From: Mycolicibacterium flavescens
GTDB taxonomy: Bacteria; Actinomycetota; Actinomycetes; Mycobacteriales; Mycobacteriaceae
DNA length: 64,000 nt
Direction of reading: 5' to 3'
NCBI RefSeq assembly: GCF_001722335.1
Contig: NZ_MIHA01000001.1
Span: 372,001 to 436,000 of the forward strand
Of this stretch, positions 35,010 to 44,735 are shown piece after piece. The stretch's first letter is position 1. Every line of letters starts with the position of its first letter. The translations under genes were made by a program, and so were the position numbers. The notes under the pieces were generated by a model. That model saw nothing but the letters and a program-made list of their open reading frames with translations. It searched no databases and was not told where the DNA came from.

Positions 35010-36764
35010 TTAACGCTGACCGGTGAGCGATCCGAGCAAACCGCCGAGCAGAGTGAGTACCGCATGAATGGGATTACCTGCTGGCGGTTTCGGTGTCGAA
35101 GTGGCAGGCGGCGGGGTTGTTGGCAACGTTGTCGTCGGAATTTGTGACGTCGAAATCGGAGTGGTCGGAACCGTCGATGTGGTGGTGGTCGGGGTGGCGC
35201 CGGGTCCGTGGCCGGCGTTCCAGGTGATCCGCGTACCCGCCCACGGCGTCCAGGTGATCTTGCCGTTCTCGAACTCCATGGTGGTGCCGGTCAGACCGCC
35301 CGCCTCGTCGGTCAGGGCCACCCCGAGTTCGGGCACCCACGCCGCGGCCATGTGGCCGCTGCCCGAATGCGCGCCGGTGGCCGGCGAGTACCAGACCCGC
35401 AGGCCGTTGGCCTTGTTGAAGTCCTGATAGCCGTCGGCGAACGGCCCGACGGGGCTCACGACGTAGAGCCCGGCCTTGATCGCCACGGCGTTGGGTGAGG
35501 TGACGAATCCGGCGGCCGTCTCGTAGACCGTGTTCACAGTCCGGACCTGCGCCCACAGGTTGTCGGTGGTCCGGTAGACCGGCGACAGCGGCGTGCCCGA
35601 GGCTTCGTCGGTGTAGGCCGCGAACCGGACGAACTCGGCCGATTTCGCGATCGTTCCGGAAGCCCCGGCCCGCACCGTCGGCTGCGCGGGTTTCGGCGTC
35701 CAGTCGGTGTTGTAGATGCCGACCGTCTCGTCGGCCGCCAGGCTGCCGGTGCGACGGTCCCGGGTGGTGTAGACGAACATCGGCCCGGTGTAGGGCAGTT
35801 CCTGCCACTTGAGCAGCATGTCGGCGAGGAACTCGTGCTGCCTGGCCGCGCCGCCGCTCGAGACCGGTTGGCCGTATTCGGTGGACCAGATCTTCTTTGC
35901 CTCGTCACCGTTGGCGACCATGATCTGCCGGATCTGCATCAACTGCAGAACGGGTGAGTTCGCGATGCCCACACCCGCCGAGAACTTCAGGCTGTAGTGA
36001 TACGGATGAAAAGTCAGCGCGTCGAAATTGGGTTTGGCGCCTGCCGCGTACATGCGGGTCACAAACGCGACCGGGTTGATCGCCATCCCGTGCACGTCGA
36101 TCACCGATCCGACGCTTGCGCCGAGCACCTCGATCGACGGGTCGATCGCCTTGATTTTCGGATACGCCGCCTTGAGTAGATCGACATATCCGGCGGGATC
36201 CGGGGCGGGTGTATAGAAATAAATCGCATTCGGTTCGTTCCAGATTTCGACCGCCGCGATTTTGCCGAGGTATCGGGTGACGACTTTGGCGACGAATTCG
36301 CCGTAAGCCTCCGGCGAGGCGGGCCGCCCGCTCAGATACTGCCCGCCCGGGCCGACCGCCCACTGCGGCGTCGAGTTCACCATCGCGACCACCGCCAGAC
36401 CTCGAGACGCCGCGGAGTTGACGGTCTTGTCGACGGTGCGCCAGTCGAGCTTGCCCCGCGTCGCCTCGACGCCCGCCCAGGGCACCATCAGGCGCACCGC
36501 TTTCACGTTGTCCGCCCGCAGCGTGTCCATCGTCCTGTCGACGTCGGCCTGCGTCATCCCGTAGACGTCCGAGTCGGCGATGGCCGTGGTCGTCGGCGCC
36601 GGGTCGATCGTGACCGTGGCGACCGCGATGACCCGCCGGGGTCGCTGCCGGGCCGGGTCGCCGGCGATGGCCGTCGTGGCGACCAACCCGATCGTCATCG
36701 CGATCGCCAGCGTTCGCGCCGGCGCCAATCCCGCGCGCCGCCTCCGCCGCCTGCTGTGACGCAC
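35010..36764 (-). CDS. Exported glycoside hydrolase-like protein (GH5/GH39 type barrel)
   Basis: A 584-residue secreted protein from GTG 36764. An Arg-rich N-terminus precedes a hydrophobic signal (LAIAMTIGLVATTAIA). The TIM-barrel acid/base Glu is in AVEIWNEPN (about residue 195) and the nucleophile Glu in IWSTEYGQP, the pattern of clan GH-A enzymes. After it comes a module with AAWVPELGVALTDEAGG, like an LGFP-type wall-binding repeat, then a Thr/Pro-rich linker and a short hydrophobic C-terminus. Likely substrate is a mycobacterial wall or environmental polysaccharide. Confidence 0.85.
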   Translation of the reverse strand: MRHSRRRRRRAGLAPARTLAIAMTIGLVATTAIAGDPARQRPRRVIAVATVTIDPAPTTTAIADSDVYGMTQADVDRTMDTLRADNVKAVRLMVPWAGVEATRGKLDWRTVDKTVNSAASRGLAVVAMVNSTPQWAVGPGGQYLSGRPASPEAYGEFVAKVVTRYLGKIAAVEIWNEPNAIYFYTPAPDPAGYVDLLKAAYPKIKAIDPSIEVLGASVGSVIDVHGMAINPVAFVTRMYAAGAKPNFDALTFHPYHYSLKFSAGVGIANSPVLQLMQIRQIMVANGDEAKKIWSTEYGQPVSSGGAARQHEFLADMLLKWQELPYTGPMFVYTTRDRRTGSLAADETVGIYNTDWTPKPAQPTVRAGASGTIAKSAEFVRFAAYTDEASGTPLSPVYRTTDNLWAQVRTVNTVYETAAGFVTSPNAVAIKAGLYVVSPVGPFADGYQDFNKANGLRVWYSPATGAHSGSGHMAAAWVPELGVALTDEAGGLTGTTMEFENGKITWTPWAGTRITWNAGHGPGATPTTTTSTVPTTPISTSQIPTTTLPTTPPPATSTPKPPAGNPIHAVLTLLGGLLGSLTGQR

Positions 36765-37122
36765 GTTCCACCCTCACGGTCATCGACAGCAAGCCGGGAT
36801 GGCTTTGCTGCAGGCCTCATCTTGGCGCGATATGGTGCGGTAGCGACGGATGTTGCCGGTGTGTCGCGTGTGCTGATCTTGAAGTTCCGGCGGCACTCTC
36901 CCGTCAATTTCTAAGCGAAAGGTACAAACAGCCCGGGCGGCGAGCACCGCTGACAAACTGATCTTCGACGATGACGTGTCGCGTCAGCCGGTGTCTGCGA
37001 AAGGCGGGTCTCGACGCGATCTGTAACTTCGCCTCTGACGAGTCCCGTTGCGTCACAGGCGTTCAGCCGTCCCCCGGTCGGGGGGCGCAGACTCAGGTAA
37101 GCACCGAATAGAGGAGATCAGG
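36765..37122. other. Divergent promoter region, no gene
   Basis: About 358 bp without a credible reading frame. A C/G hairpin, CCCCC-GGTC-GGGGG (37071-37085), lies about 40 bp before the TTG start of the crotonase and may be an operator or leader structure. GAGGAGAT just before 37123 is a strong ribosome site. Confidence 0.6.
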
Positions 37123-38094
37123 TTGCCAGATCACGATTACGAAGAGATGAAGCGCGAAGCCGAACAACACATCCGGTTCGAGAAGGACCGCAAGAACCGG
37201 ATCGCCTACATCACCTTCGCCCGTCCGGAGGCGCAGAACTCCACGACAATGGGCATGCGCCAGCTCTATGCCGATCTGATCCACAAGTGCAACGTCGACG
37301 ACGACGTCAAGGTGGTCGTCATCCGCGGTGAGGGCGAGGACTTCGGCAGCGGCGGCGACCTGCCCGAACAGCGCGACATGCTGGAGAACCCGGGCATGCC
37401 GCTGCTGCACGAACTCGCGATCAACGACGATGACGTCAGGTACCCGCCAGGCGGCTCATACCGGTACCTGTCGACGGTGACCGACTTCTACGCCAAGGCG
37501 CGGGCCGGTAACCGTCCGCTGCAGGAGCTTCGCAAGATCAGCATCATCGAGGCCAAGGGCTACTGCTACGGCTGGCACTTCTATCAGGCCGGCGACGCCG
37601 ATCTCGTGATCTCCTCAGACGACGCGCTTTTCGGCCATCCTGCGTTCCGTTACGTCGGCTGGGGCCCGCGGTTGTGGTGGTGGGCCGAGACGATGGGCCT
37701 GCGCAAGTTCTCCGAGATGCTGTTCACCGGGCGCCCGTTCAGCGCCAAGGAGATGTACGAGTGCGGCTTCCTCAACAGCGTGGTCCCCCGCGACCAGCTC
37801 GAAGCCGAGACCGAGAAGTACGCGCTGGCCTGCTCGAAGTCGCGTCCCACCGACACCGTCGCGGTGCAGAAGACGTTCCTCGAGCTCTACAAGCAGCACA
37901 AGGGCGAGTACTTCGGCAGCCTGCTGACCGGGATGGTCGAGGGCATGCTGCCGCTGATCCAGAACGACCAGCAGAACGACGTCGACCTCACCGAGGGCAC
38001 GTTCGAGAAGGGACTCAACAACGTCGTCAAGGACAACGATCTGAACTTCCCGCCGGAGTGGCGTCTGAGCCGGTCGGGACGCAACAAGCCCTGA
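37123..38094 (+). CDS. Enoyl-CoA hydratase/isomerase family protein, long form
   Basis: A 323-residue crotonase from TTG 37123, chosen for the GAGGAGAT ribosome site. DFGSGGDLPEQ is the first oxyanion segment, and EAKGYCYGWHFYQAGDADLV the second, with the catalytic Glu positions altered. A long insertion (about residues 95-140) makes it larger than standard crotonases (260). Its stop is five bases before the CoA transferase start, so the two probably act on the same acyl group. Confidence 0.9.
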   Translation: MPDHDYEEMKREAEQHIRFEKDRKNRIAYITFARPEAQNSTTMGMRQLYADLIHKCNVDDDVKVVVIRGEGEDFGSGGDLPEQRDMLENPGMPLLHELAINDDDVRYPPGGSYRYLSTVTDFYAKARAGNRPLQELRKISIIEAKGYCYGWHFYQAGDADLVISSDDALFGHPAFRYVGWGPRLWWWAETMGLRKFSEMLFTGRPFSAKEMYECGFLNSVVPRDQLEAETEKYALACSKSRPTDTVAVQKTFLELYKQHKGEYFGSLLTGMVEGMLPLIQNDQQNDVDLTEGTFEKGLNNVVKDNDLNFPPEWRLSRSGRNKP

Positions 38095-38099
38095 CCGGC

Positions 38100-39641
38100 A
38101 TGTCGGCGCTGACGGGCTTCCGGATCGTCGAGATCGCCGAGCGGGTCGCCGGCGAGTACTGCGGCAAACTGCTCGCCGATCTGGGAGCCGACGTCGTCAA
38201 GGTCGAGCGTCCCGGGAGCGGCAGCCCCACCCGGGCGGCCGGCGGTGCGCTGTTCGCGTACCTGAACACCGGCAAGCGTTCGGCCGAGCTCGACATGGCT
38301 GACGTGCACGAGTTGATCGCCACCGCCGACGCCGTGATCGACGACCACGGCTCGGCGTGGGCCGTCGAGCACGGGCTCACCCAAGCCGACATCGCCCGTC
38401 GCCATCCCGGCGTGGTCTTCTGTGCGGTCACTCCGTACGGCCGCAGTGCGCCGCCGGAGTACGACAGCGCGGTGAGCCTGAACGTCTTTCACGGCAGCGG
38501 CTGGGGGTACCACACCCCCAGCCACGCCGACGCGGACCGGCCGCCGCTGAAGGGTCCGGGCCGCTACCTCGCCGACTACGAGGGCGGACTCGATGCCGCC
38601 CTGTGCGTTGCGGCGGCGTTGTTCGACCGGATGCACACTGGCCGCGGCGAGTTCATCGACGTGTCGCAACAGGCCGTGCTGGTCTCGCGGGCCGACTGCA
38701 TGCTCGGCCGCTTCCTGAGCGGTGAGATCGCGCCACAGAACCGCCGCGACGACTACGACCAGGCAGGGCCGGCGTCGTTCTTCGCCTGCCGCGACGGCTT
38801 CGTCTACCTGTACATGACCAGCAGCACGCACTGGCGGGGCCTCAAGCAGCTGATGGGCATGCCGGCCTGGCTCGACGAATTCGCCGAGGACTGGCTGGAG
38901 TTCGGCGTCACGCGGCAACGGGTCGCCGACTTCCGGGTCGGCTTCGCAGAGTGGGTCCGTGACCGCCCCGGCGCGGCCACCGCCGAAGCGGCGCAGCGCC
39001 TGGGTGTCCCGTTGGTGCCGGTCAACACCGCCGACGACCTGCTGGCGTCCCCGCAGTACCGCCACCGTCAGTTCTTCCGCGAGGTCACCGATCCCGTGCT
39101 GGGCACCGCCGCCTACCCCACCGCCGGGTACCGGCTCAGCGCATCGGACGAGCCGCCCTCTGCCGCACCGCGTCTGGGACAACACACCGCGGAGGTGTCG
39201 GTTGCACCCCGGCGCCCGCCCGCGGTGCTGGCGCCGCAACTCAAGGCGCCACGGCGCGCGCGGCGGACCGCTGCAGGGCGTGCGGGTGGTGTCGCTGACC
39301 AAGGTGTGGGCCGGGCCGTACGCGGGCAAGCTGCTGGCGTTTCTGGGCGCCGAGGTGATCAAGGTCGAGAATTCTCAGGCGCCCGAGGAGATGCGCGCGT
39401 ACGGCGGCACCGACATCAACCATGCGCCGTACTTCCTGAGCATCAACCCCGAGATCCTCAGCGTGGACCTGGACATCAAATCCGCCCGCGGCCGGGATGC
39501 GTTGCACCGCCTGATCGCCCGCAGCGACATCGTGCTCGACAATCTGCGGCCCGGCGCCATGGCACGACAGGGGCTCGGGCACCGTCAGCTGACCGCGCTC
39601 AAGCCCGACATCATTTCGGTGTCGATCAAGATGTGGGGTGA
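38100..39641 (+). CDS. CaiB/family III CoA transferase, N-terminal half of a frameshifted double-domain gene
   Basis: From ATG 38100 residues 1-385 form a complete family III CoA transferase domain: FRIVEIAERVAGEYCGKLLA start, catalytic Asp probably in RYLADYEGG, and FIDVSQQAVL. After about base 39245 this frame turns into Arg-rich nonsense ending at 39641, while the +1 frame continues with a second CaiB domain. The gene was therefore probably one of about 770 codons, fused as two domains, and now carries an indel. The first domain could still fold. It transfers CoA between acids and acyl-CoA. Confidence 0.75.
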   Translation: MSALTGFRIVEIAERVAGEYCGKLLADLGADVVKVERPGSGSPTRAAGGALFAYLNTGKRSAELDMADVHELIATADAVIDDHGSAWAVEHGLTQADIARRHPGVVFCAVTPYGRSAPPEYDSAVSLNVFHGSGWGYHTPSHADADRPPLKGPGRYLADYEGGLDAALCVAAALFDRMHTGRGEFIDVSQQAVLVSRADCMLGRFLSGEIAPQNRRDDYDQAGPASFFACRDGFVYLYMTSSTHWRGLKQLMGMPAWLDEFAEDWLEFGVTRQRVADFRVGFAEWVRDRPGAATAEAAQRLGVPLVPVNTADDLLASPQYRHRQFFREVTDPVLGTAAYPTAGYRLSASDEPPSAAPRLGQHTAEVSVAPRRPPAVLAPQLKAPRRARRTAAGRAGGVADQGVGRAVRGQAAGVSGRRGDQGREFSGARGDARVRRHRHQPCAVLPEHQPRDPQRGPGHQIRPRPGCVAPPDRPQRHRARQSAARRHGTTGARAPSADRAQARHHFGVDQDVG

Positions 39642-40410
39642 CGACGGTCCGCTGGGGCACCAGACGGGATATGCCCCGTGCTTCGCCGCGCTGGCCGGTG
39701 TCGCGGCGCTGGTCGGGTATCCGGGAGGTCCGCCGCTCGGGGCCAGCATGCGCTACGGCGATTCCACCGTCGGAGCGGCCGCCGCGTTCGCCGCCGTCGC
39801 GGCACTTCTGCACCGGGAAAGCACCGGCGAGGGCCAGTTCGTCGACGTGTCGGCCGTCGAGGTGCTCTCGTCGATGATCGGCGACCGCCTGCTCGAACAC
39901 AACCTGACCGGTGAGCCGCTCGGCCCGGACGGCAACCGGCATCCGGACATGGCGCCGCACGGCTGCTATCCCTGCCGCGGCGCCGAGTGGATCTCCGTCG
40001 CGGTCGCGGATGACGCCGGGTGGCAACGACTCTGCGATGTCCTCGGGGCGGACAGGCTCGTCGACGACGTCCGCTACCGCGAAGCGGCGGCCCGTCACCG
40101 GAACCTGGAAAGCCTCGATGCCGAGTTGGGCGCGTCGACCCGTGAGCACGACGCGGCCGACCTCGCGCACCGCCTGCGTGTCGCCGGTGTCGCGGCGGCC
40201 AAGAGCGCCACCGCTACCGATGTGATCGGCGACCAGATGCTCTGGGAGCGCGGCGCGTACCGGTTCGTCTCAGACCGGGTGGAGGGGCGGCGGCCGGTAC
40301 TGGGACCGCCGTGGCAGATGACCCGGGCAGCGGAGATCCACAGCGGTGCACCCGATCTCGGTGAGCACAACGACTACGTGCTCGGTGAGCTTCTCGGACA
40401 ACGGACATGA
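39280..40410 (+). CDS. CaiB/family III CoA transferase, C-terminal half of the frameshifted gene
   Basis: About 376 residues in the frame shifted by one base from the 38100 gene. VRVVSLTKVWAGPYAGKLLA starts the second domain, catalytic Asp is probably in MRYGDSTVGA, and FVDVSAVEVL follows. GTG 39280 is a formal start without a ribosome site; the true link is likely the original fusion across the GC-rich tract at about 39250-39266. It overlaps the phosphotransferase start by 4 bp (ATGA), showing that the operon once continued through it. Confidence 0.7.
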   Translation: MRVVSLTKVWAGPYAGKLLAFLGAEVIKVENSQAPEEMRAYGGTDINHAPYFLSINPEILSVDLDIKSARGRDALHRLIARSDIVLDNLRPGAMARQGLGHRQLTALKPDIISVSIKMWGDDGPLGHQTGYAPCFAALAGVAALVGYPGGPPLGASMRYGDSTVGAAAAFAAVAALLHRESTGEGQFVDVSAVEVLSSMIGDRLLEHNLTGEPLGPDGNRHPDMAPHGCYPCRGAEWISVAVADDAGWQRLCDVLGADRLVDDVRYREAAARHRNLESLDAELGASTREHDAADLAHRLRVAGVAAAKSATATDVIGDQMLWERGAYRFVSDRVEGRRPVLGPPWQMTRAAEIHSGAPDLGEHNDYVLGELLGQRT

Positions 40411-41696
40411 CGGCCTCTTCCGCGCCGGTGAGTGTCCGCGGTGACGCGACGGGATTGACGATTCCCGCGCATGTCGACGGGTTACGCAAAGCGGGCACCG
40501 CGTTCCTCACCGAGGCGTTCCGGACCTACGGCGCGCTGGCCCGCGACAACGAGGTGGCCGCGATCGAACGCCTCGAGGAGGTGTCCGGCGGCAGCACCGG
40601 GCGCAAGGCCGTGCTGACCGTCCGCTACGCGAAGCCCGAGCCGGGTGCGCGCACCGACTTGTTCGTGAAGTTCTCCCGGGACTTCGACGACGCGGTCCGC
40701 GACATCGGGCGGACCCAGATGGAGGCCGAGGCCCGGTTCGCGGCGCTGGCCCGCACGCCGGGGTTTCCGATCGCGGTGCCCGACACGCTGTTCGCCGACT
40801 ACCACCGCGAGTCCGGCACCGGGCTGCTGATCAGCGAACGAATCCCGTTCGGCCGCGGCGACATCGAACCCCAGTATCACAAGTGTCTGGACTACGAGAT
40901 GCCTGAGCAGGCGGAGCATTACCGGGCGCTGGTGACCGCTCTGGCCAGGCTGGCAGGCACCGAGCGTTCGGGGCGGCTGCCCGCGCGTCTGGTCGGCCAG
41001 TTTCCGGTGGACCTGCAGGCGGCGACGGTCGGCGAGCGTCCGACCCTCACCGCCGAACGACTCGACCGCAAGCTGACCCGGCTCACGGAGTTCGTCGCGC
41101 AGCACCCGGGCCTGTTCGCCGAAAATCTGCGGTCCCCGGAGTTCCTCCGGAGTTTCACCGCCGAGGCGCCGGAGTTGCTCGGCCGTGAAGCCGACGTGTG
41201 GCGCCTGCTGGTCGAGGACGCCGACTATCTCGCCCTGTGTCACTGGAACGCCAACGTCGACAACGCCTGGTTCTGGCGCGGCGAAGACGGCGAGCTGCGG
41301 TGCGGGCTGATGGACTGGGGCTGCGTGAGTCGGATGAATGTCGCGATGGCCGTCTGGGGTTCACTGTCGGGCGCCGAAACCTCTTTGTGGAACGGTCATC
41401 TCGACGAGCTACTGGATCTGTTCTGCACCGAGGTGTCCGCCAGCGGCGGGCCGGATCTCGCGCCCGCGGCGCTGGAGCGCCGGCTGGTTCTCTACGCGAC
41501 GCTGATGGGCGTCACCTGGCTGCTCGATGTCCCTGCGTTGATCCGTAAACGTCTTCCCGACGCCGGGCCGGACACGACGCGCACCGATCCGCGGATCAAG
41601 AACGACGAAGGTGTGCGCGCGCCGCTGCAGATGCTGAACAATGTGCTCAACCTCTGGCAGACAAGAGGTTTGAGCGCCGCACTTGCCGAGCTCTGA
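40407..41696 (+). CDS. Phosphotransferase, aminoglycoside-phosphotransferase-like fold
   Basis: A 429-residue kinase-like protein. [14 protein letters not shown] is a variant of the H-x-D/N-x4-N catalytic loop and GLMDWGCVS the metal-binding D-x-G/D-W motif. The Asp of the usual HGD loop is replaced (HWN), so activity may be weak or different. Family members in mycobacterial acyl-CoA operons are of unknown substrate; choline, hydroxyacyl or sugar phosphorylation are possibilities. It starts inside the stop of the CoA transferase gene. Confidence 0.82.
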   Translation: MTASSAPVSVRGDATGLTIPAHVDGLRKAGTAFLTEAFRTYGALARDNEVAAIERLEEVSGGSTGRKAVLTVRYAKPEPGARTDLFVKFSRDFDDAVRDIGRTQMEAEARFAALARTPGFPIAVPDTLFADYHRESGTGLLISERIPFGRGDIEPQYHKCLDYEMPEQAEHYRALVTALARLAGTERSGRLPARLVGQFPVDLQAATVGERPTLTAERLDRKLTRLTEFVAQHPGLFAENLRSPEFLRSFTAEAPELLGREADVWRLLVEDADYLALCHWNANVDNAWFWRGEDGELRCGLMDWGCVSRMNVAMAVWGSLSGAETSLWNGHLDELLDLFCTEVSASGGPDLAPAALERRLVLYATLMGVTWLLDVPALIRKRLPDAGPDTTRTDPRIKNDEGVRAPLQMLNNVLNLWQTRGLSAALAEL

Positions 41697-41698
41697 CG

Positions 41699-42353
41699 TC
41701 AGCTGTCCGGGTAGGTGACGGCCGTCATGCGTTCGGACAGCTGCCACAGCGCGCGGCTCTGGGCCTCGCTGCCCACTGCCGACGGAATCTTGGCGAATCC
41801 GACTCCCCCACCGGCTGTTTCGTACAGGCCGCGAGGCCCGTAGTAGGCGCCGCCCTCGGCGGCGGGCGACGCGGCCGCGTACAGCGTCGGCTTGATGCCT
41901 TCGTAGGAGGCGCCGCTGAGCAGGTTGGTCTTCGTCAGGCCGGGGTGCGCGGCGTTCGACATCAACCCCCAGCCGTGCGCGCGACTGCGCCGGTCGAGTT
42001 CTCTGGCGAACATCAGCTGCGCAAGCTTTGCCATTCCGTACGAGCACACCGGCGTTGTTGATCAGGATGTCGATCGGCCTGCCGTCGGCAATCAGACGTT
42101 CACCGAGCGCGGCAACGCTTTTCAGCGAGGCGAGGTCGAGGTCCACGACGACGGTTGCGGCGTCGGGCACGATCCGGCGGATCTGCTCGATGGCGGCCTC
42201 GCCCTTTGCGCGACTGCGCACCGCCAGCAGCACGTCGACACCGGCCGCCGACAGTTCTCTGGCCAGGCCGAACCCGAGTCCGCTGTTGGCGCCGGTGACC
42301 ACGGCCAGGCGCCCCGACAGATCGGGCACGCGCAACTGTAAACCGCCGCTCAC
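41699..42353 (-). pseudogene. SDR oxidoreductase pseudogene with internal deletion and frameshift
   Basis: The N-terminal part, from GTG 42353 (overlapping the TetR stop by 4 bp), reads as a normal [33 protein letters not shown]. At about 42050 the sequence jumps, in another frame, to [19 protein letters not shown], the segment around the catalytic Tyr/Lys, and continues to 41699. The 70-80 residues that normally lie between NNAG and YxxxK, including the catalytic Ser, are missing. A deletion therefore removed the centre and shifted the frame; the product is dead as an oxidoreductase. Confidence 0.8.
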
Positions 42354-43042
42354 CGGATGCCGGCCGTCGACCTGACCGGCGCCTGCCACAGGCCGGTGAT
42401 CGCGTCGGTGAGCCCCTCGGCGGCCCGCGGCCACGGGGAGCGGGTCGCACGGCGCGCGGCCAGGGCGCCTTCGTGTTCGGCGCAGGTGTGCATGAGGAGG
42501 TTTCGTGCCATCACGATCCGCTCGTAGCGGACCCGCTTGGGAAGGTCGGCGAGGCATCCGGTGATGCCGTCAATCACCTGCACCAGGTACGGCGAGGACA
42601 TCGCGTCCTTGGTGACCACCTCGCGGTAGGCCGGGTCGGCCATGGCCTGCGCCGCGAAGCGCGCATACCAACTCGGGTTGCCGAGTTCTTCCAGATGCCC
42701 GGTCAGCGGGCGCACCAGGCAGTCCACCCAGTCACTCAGGCCGGCCGACGGGCCGAGGTCGGCGAGCATCCCGGCCCGCAGTTGCTCGATCGGGACGCGG
42801 TGCTTGGCTTCGATGGCCCGCAACAGGTCGGTACGGGTTCCGAAGTGGTAGCAGACCGCGGCGTTGTTGCCTTGTGAGGCGGCGTCGCTGATCTGCCGGT
42901 TGGACACCGCGTGCATACCGCGCTCGGCGAACAACCGCTCGGCCTGGTTTTCGCCGAGTTCTGCGCGAGGGCTGCCGAAACAACCCCGAGCACGACCCTC
43001 GCGCAGATCTCGACGACAAGTTCGGCCTTGCCGATCCCCCAC
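42350..43042 (-). CDS. TetR-family regulator
   Basis: A TetR protein of up to 230 residues from GTG 43042. The recognisable part begins at [18 protein letters not shown]; the HTH ends with [17 protein letters not shown], and a ligand domain follows. The first 30 residues are Arg/Gly-rich and unlike a TetR N-terminus, so the true start may be later or this end may be altered. Only 20 bp separate GTG 43042 from the divergent NDH gene, tight for two promoters. It is coupled to the SDR pseudogene, perhaps its former target. Confidence 0.8.
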   Translation of the reverse strand: MGDRQGRTCRRDLREGRARGCFGSPRAELGENQAERLFAERGMHAVSNRQISDAASQGNNAAVCYHFGTRTDLLRAIEAKHRVPIEQLRAGMLADLGPSAGLSDWVDCLVRPLTGHLEELGNPSWYARFAAQAMADPAYREVVTKDAMSSPYLVQVIDGITGCLADLPKRVRYERIVMARNLLMHTCAEHEGALAARRATRSPWPRAAEGLTDAITGLWQAPVRSTAGIR

Positions 43043-43062
43043 GACGCCCGCACGATGAGACG

Positions 43063-44253
43063 GTGCCGGCGAACGTTCTCGTGGTGGGCTCCGGTTTCGC
43101 GGGGCTGTGGGCCGCAGTCGGTGCGGCGCGCCGCCTCGACGAACTCGGTGTACGCGATGTCGACGTGACCGTCGTCAGCCCGCAGCCGTACCACGACATC
43201 CGGGTCCGGAACTACGAACCGGACCTGAGCGACTGCCGGATCCCGTTGCACGACTTACTCGCTCCCGCCGGTGTCCGATACGTCGGCGCCGCGGTGACCG
43301 ACGTCGACGCCGCGACGGTCCGCACCGACGACGGCGCGGAGCTCGGATACGACCGCCTGGTACTGGCAATGGGCAGTCGCATCGTCCGCCCGGACGTGCC
43401 GGGACTCGCCGAGTTCGGTTTCGACGTCGACACCTACGACGCCGCCGTTCGGCTACAGCGTCATCTTCGCGAGCTACCCGCCGATGACCCGGCCTCGGCG
43501 ACAGCCGTCGTCGTCGGCGCAGGACTGACCGGAATCGAAACCGCCGGCGAGTTGCCCGCAACGCTGGCCGCGCTCGGCGGTCGCATCACCCCACGGGTGA
43601 TACTCGTGGACCGCAATCCGCACGTCGGCTCGGACATGGGCTCGGCGGCGCGACCCGTCATCGAACGGGCTTTGCGCGACAACGGTATCGAAGTGCGGAC
43701 TTCGGTGGGGCTCACCGCGATCGACGCGCGCAGCGCCACGCTGTCGGACGGCGAGGTCATCGCGACCGCCACCGTGGTGTGGTGCGCGGGGATGCGGGCG
43801 CACCCGTTGACCGAGCGGCTCGGGGTTCCGATGGACCGACTGGGGCGTCTGCCGGTCGACGACTATCTGCGCGTCGAGCGAATGACGGGAGTCTTCGCGG
43901 CCGGTGACGTGGCGGCCGCGCGAATGGACGACGAGCACATGTCGGTGATGTCGTGTCAGCACAGCAGGCCGATGGGCCGCTTCGCCGGCTACAACGTGAT
44001 CGGCGATCTGCTCGGGGAACCCATGATGCCGCTACGGATTCCCTGGTATGTCACGGTGCTCGACCTCGGTGCCGCGGGTGCGGTCTACACCGAGGGCTGG
44101 GATCGCCGGGTGGTCGCCGACGGCGCGACGGCCAAGGCGACGAAGCGGGTCATCAACCGCGAGCGCATCTATCCCCCGCGCACCGGAGGCCGGGACGCGC
44201 TGCTGGCCGCGGCCGCCCCGACCGTGCAGACGGCGCCGACGCACGAGGGATAG
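43063..44253 (+). CDS. NAD(P)/FAD-dependent oxidoreductase, NDH-2-like
   Basis: A 396-residue two-dinucleotide-binding-domain flavoprotein from GTG 43063. VLVVGSGFAGLWAA binds FAD, TAVVVGAGLTGIETAGEL binds NAD(P)H, and VFAAGDVAAA is the second FAD contact. The order matches type II NADH dehydrogenases and related quinone or ferredoxin reductases, but the C-terminal membrane-anchor helix is not evident. It starts only 20 bp from the divergent TetR gene. Confidence 0.88.
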   Translation: MPANVLVVGSGFAGLWAAVGAARRLDELGVRDVDVTVVSPQPYHDIRVRNYEPDLSDCRIPLHDLLAPAGVRYVGAAVTDVDAATVRTDDGAELGYDRLVLAMGSRIVRPDVPGLAEFGFDVDTYDAAVRLQRHLRELPADDPASATAVVVGAGLTGIETAGELPATLAALGGRITPRVILVDRNPHVGSDMGSAARPVIERALRDNGIEVRTSVGLTAIDARSATLSDGEVIATATVVWCAGMRAHPLTERLGVPMDRLGRLPVDDYLRVERMTGVFAAGDVAAARMDDEHMSVMSCQHSRPMGRFAGYNVIGDLLGEPMMPLRIPWYVTVLDLGAAGAVYTEGWDRRVVADGATAKATKRVINRERIYPPRTGGRDALLAAAAPTVQTAPTHEG

Positions 44254-44256
44254 CCG

Positions 44257-44523
44257 CTACCGGCCGGTGCGTTCGCGGTGTTTGCAGCCGGGCCAGCAGC
44301 ACGGCCGACGTTTGCCTTCTTCGAGTTCCTCCTGGGTGCGCCGGATGCGGCGTTCGCGGGTCTTCTGCTGCTTGGCGTCCTCGACCCAGCAGATGAACTC
44401 GTTGCGCGCCAGCGGCGTGATGTCATTCCAGGCGGCCAGTGCGGTGTCGTTGGCGAGCAACGCGGTCCGCAGATCCGACGGCAATTCGTGGACCACGCCA
44501 CCGGAGATTCGGGGGCTACCCAT
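44257..44523 (-). CDS. Small YdeI/OmdA-like protein
   Basis: An 88-residue protein from ATG 44523. VHELPSDLRTALLANDTALAAW and LARNEFICWVEDAKQQKTR match the YdeI/OmpD-associated (OmdA) family; the C-terminus is Arg/Lys-rich with Cys residues (CCWPGCKH) that may bind metal. Bacterial homologues are linked to peptide-antibiotic protection, but the role here is unknown. A longer in-frame start near 44799 has poor composition and is rejected. Confidence 0.75.
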   Translation of the reverse strand: MGSPRISGGVVHELPSDLRTALLANDTALAAWNDITPLARNEFICWVEDAKQQKTRERRIRRTQEELEEGKRRPCCWPGCKHRERTGR

Positions 44524-44735
44524 GGTCGTCACCCTAGATGACCGGACGCAGCTCGACCGGGACCCAATCCGGGATTTCCCTACATTTTCGCGTCGCCGGT
44601 ACGGCTGCAAATTGCCGCGAGAGTCACAAACGGCCAGATTGTGCGCGGACCGAAGATATTTGAAAAGTCGAGTTATGTTTTTCGACGGAGGACGAACCCT
44701 GCACTCATGATCAACACCCGTATACGCTTCGGCGC

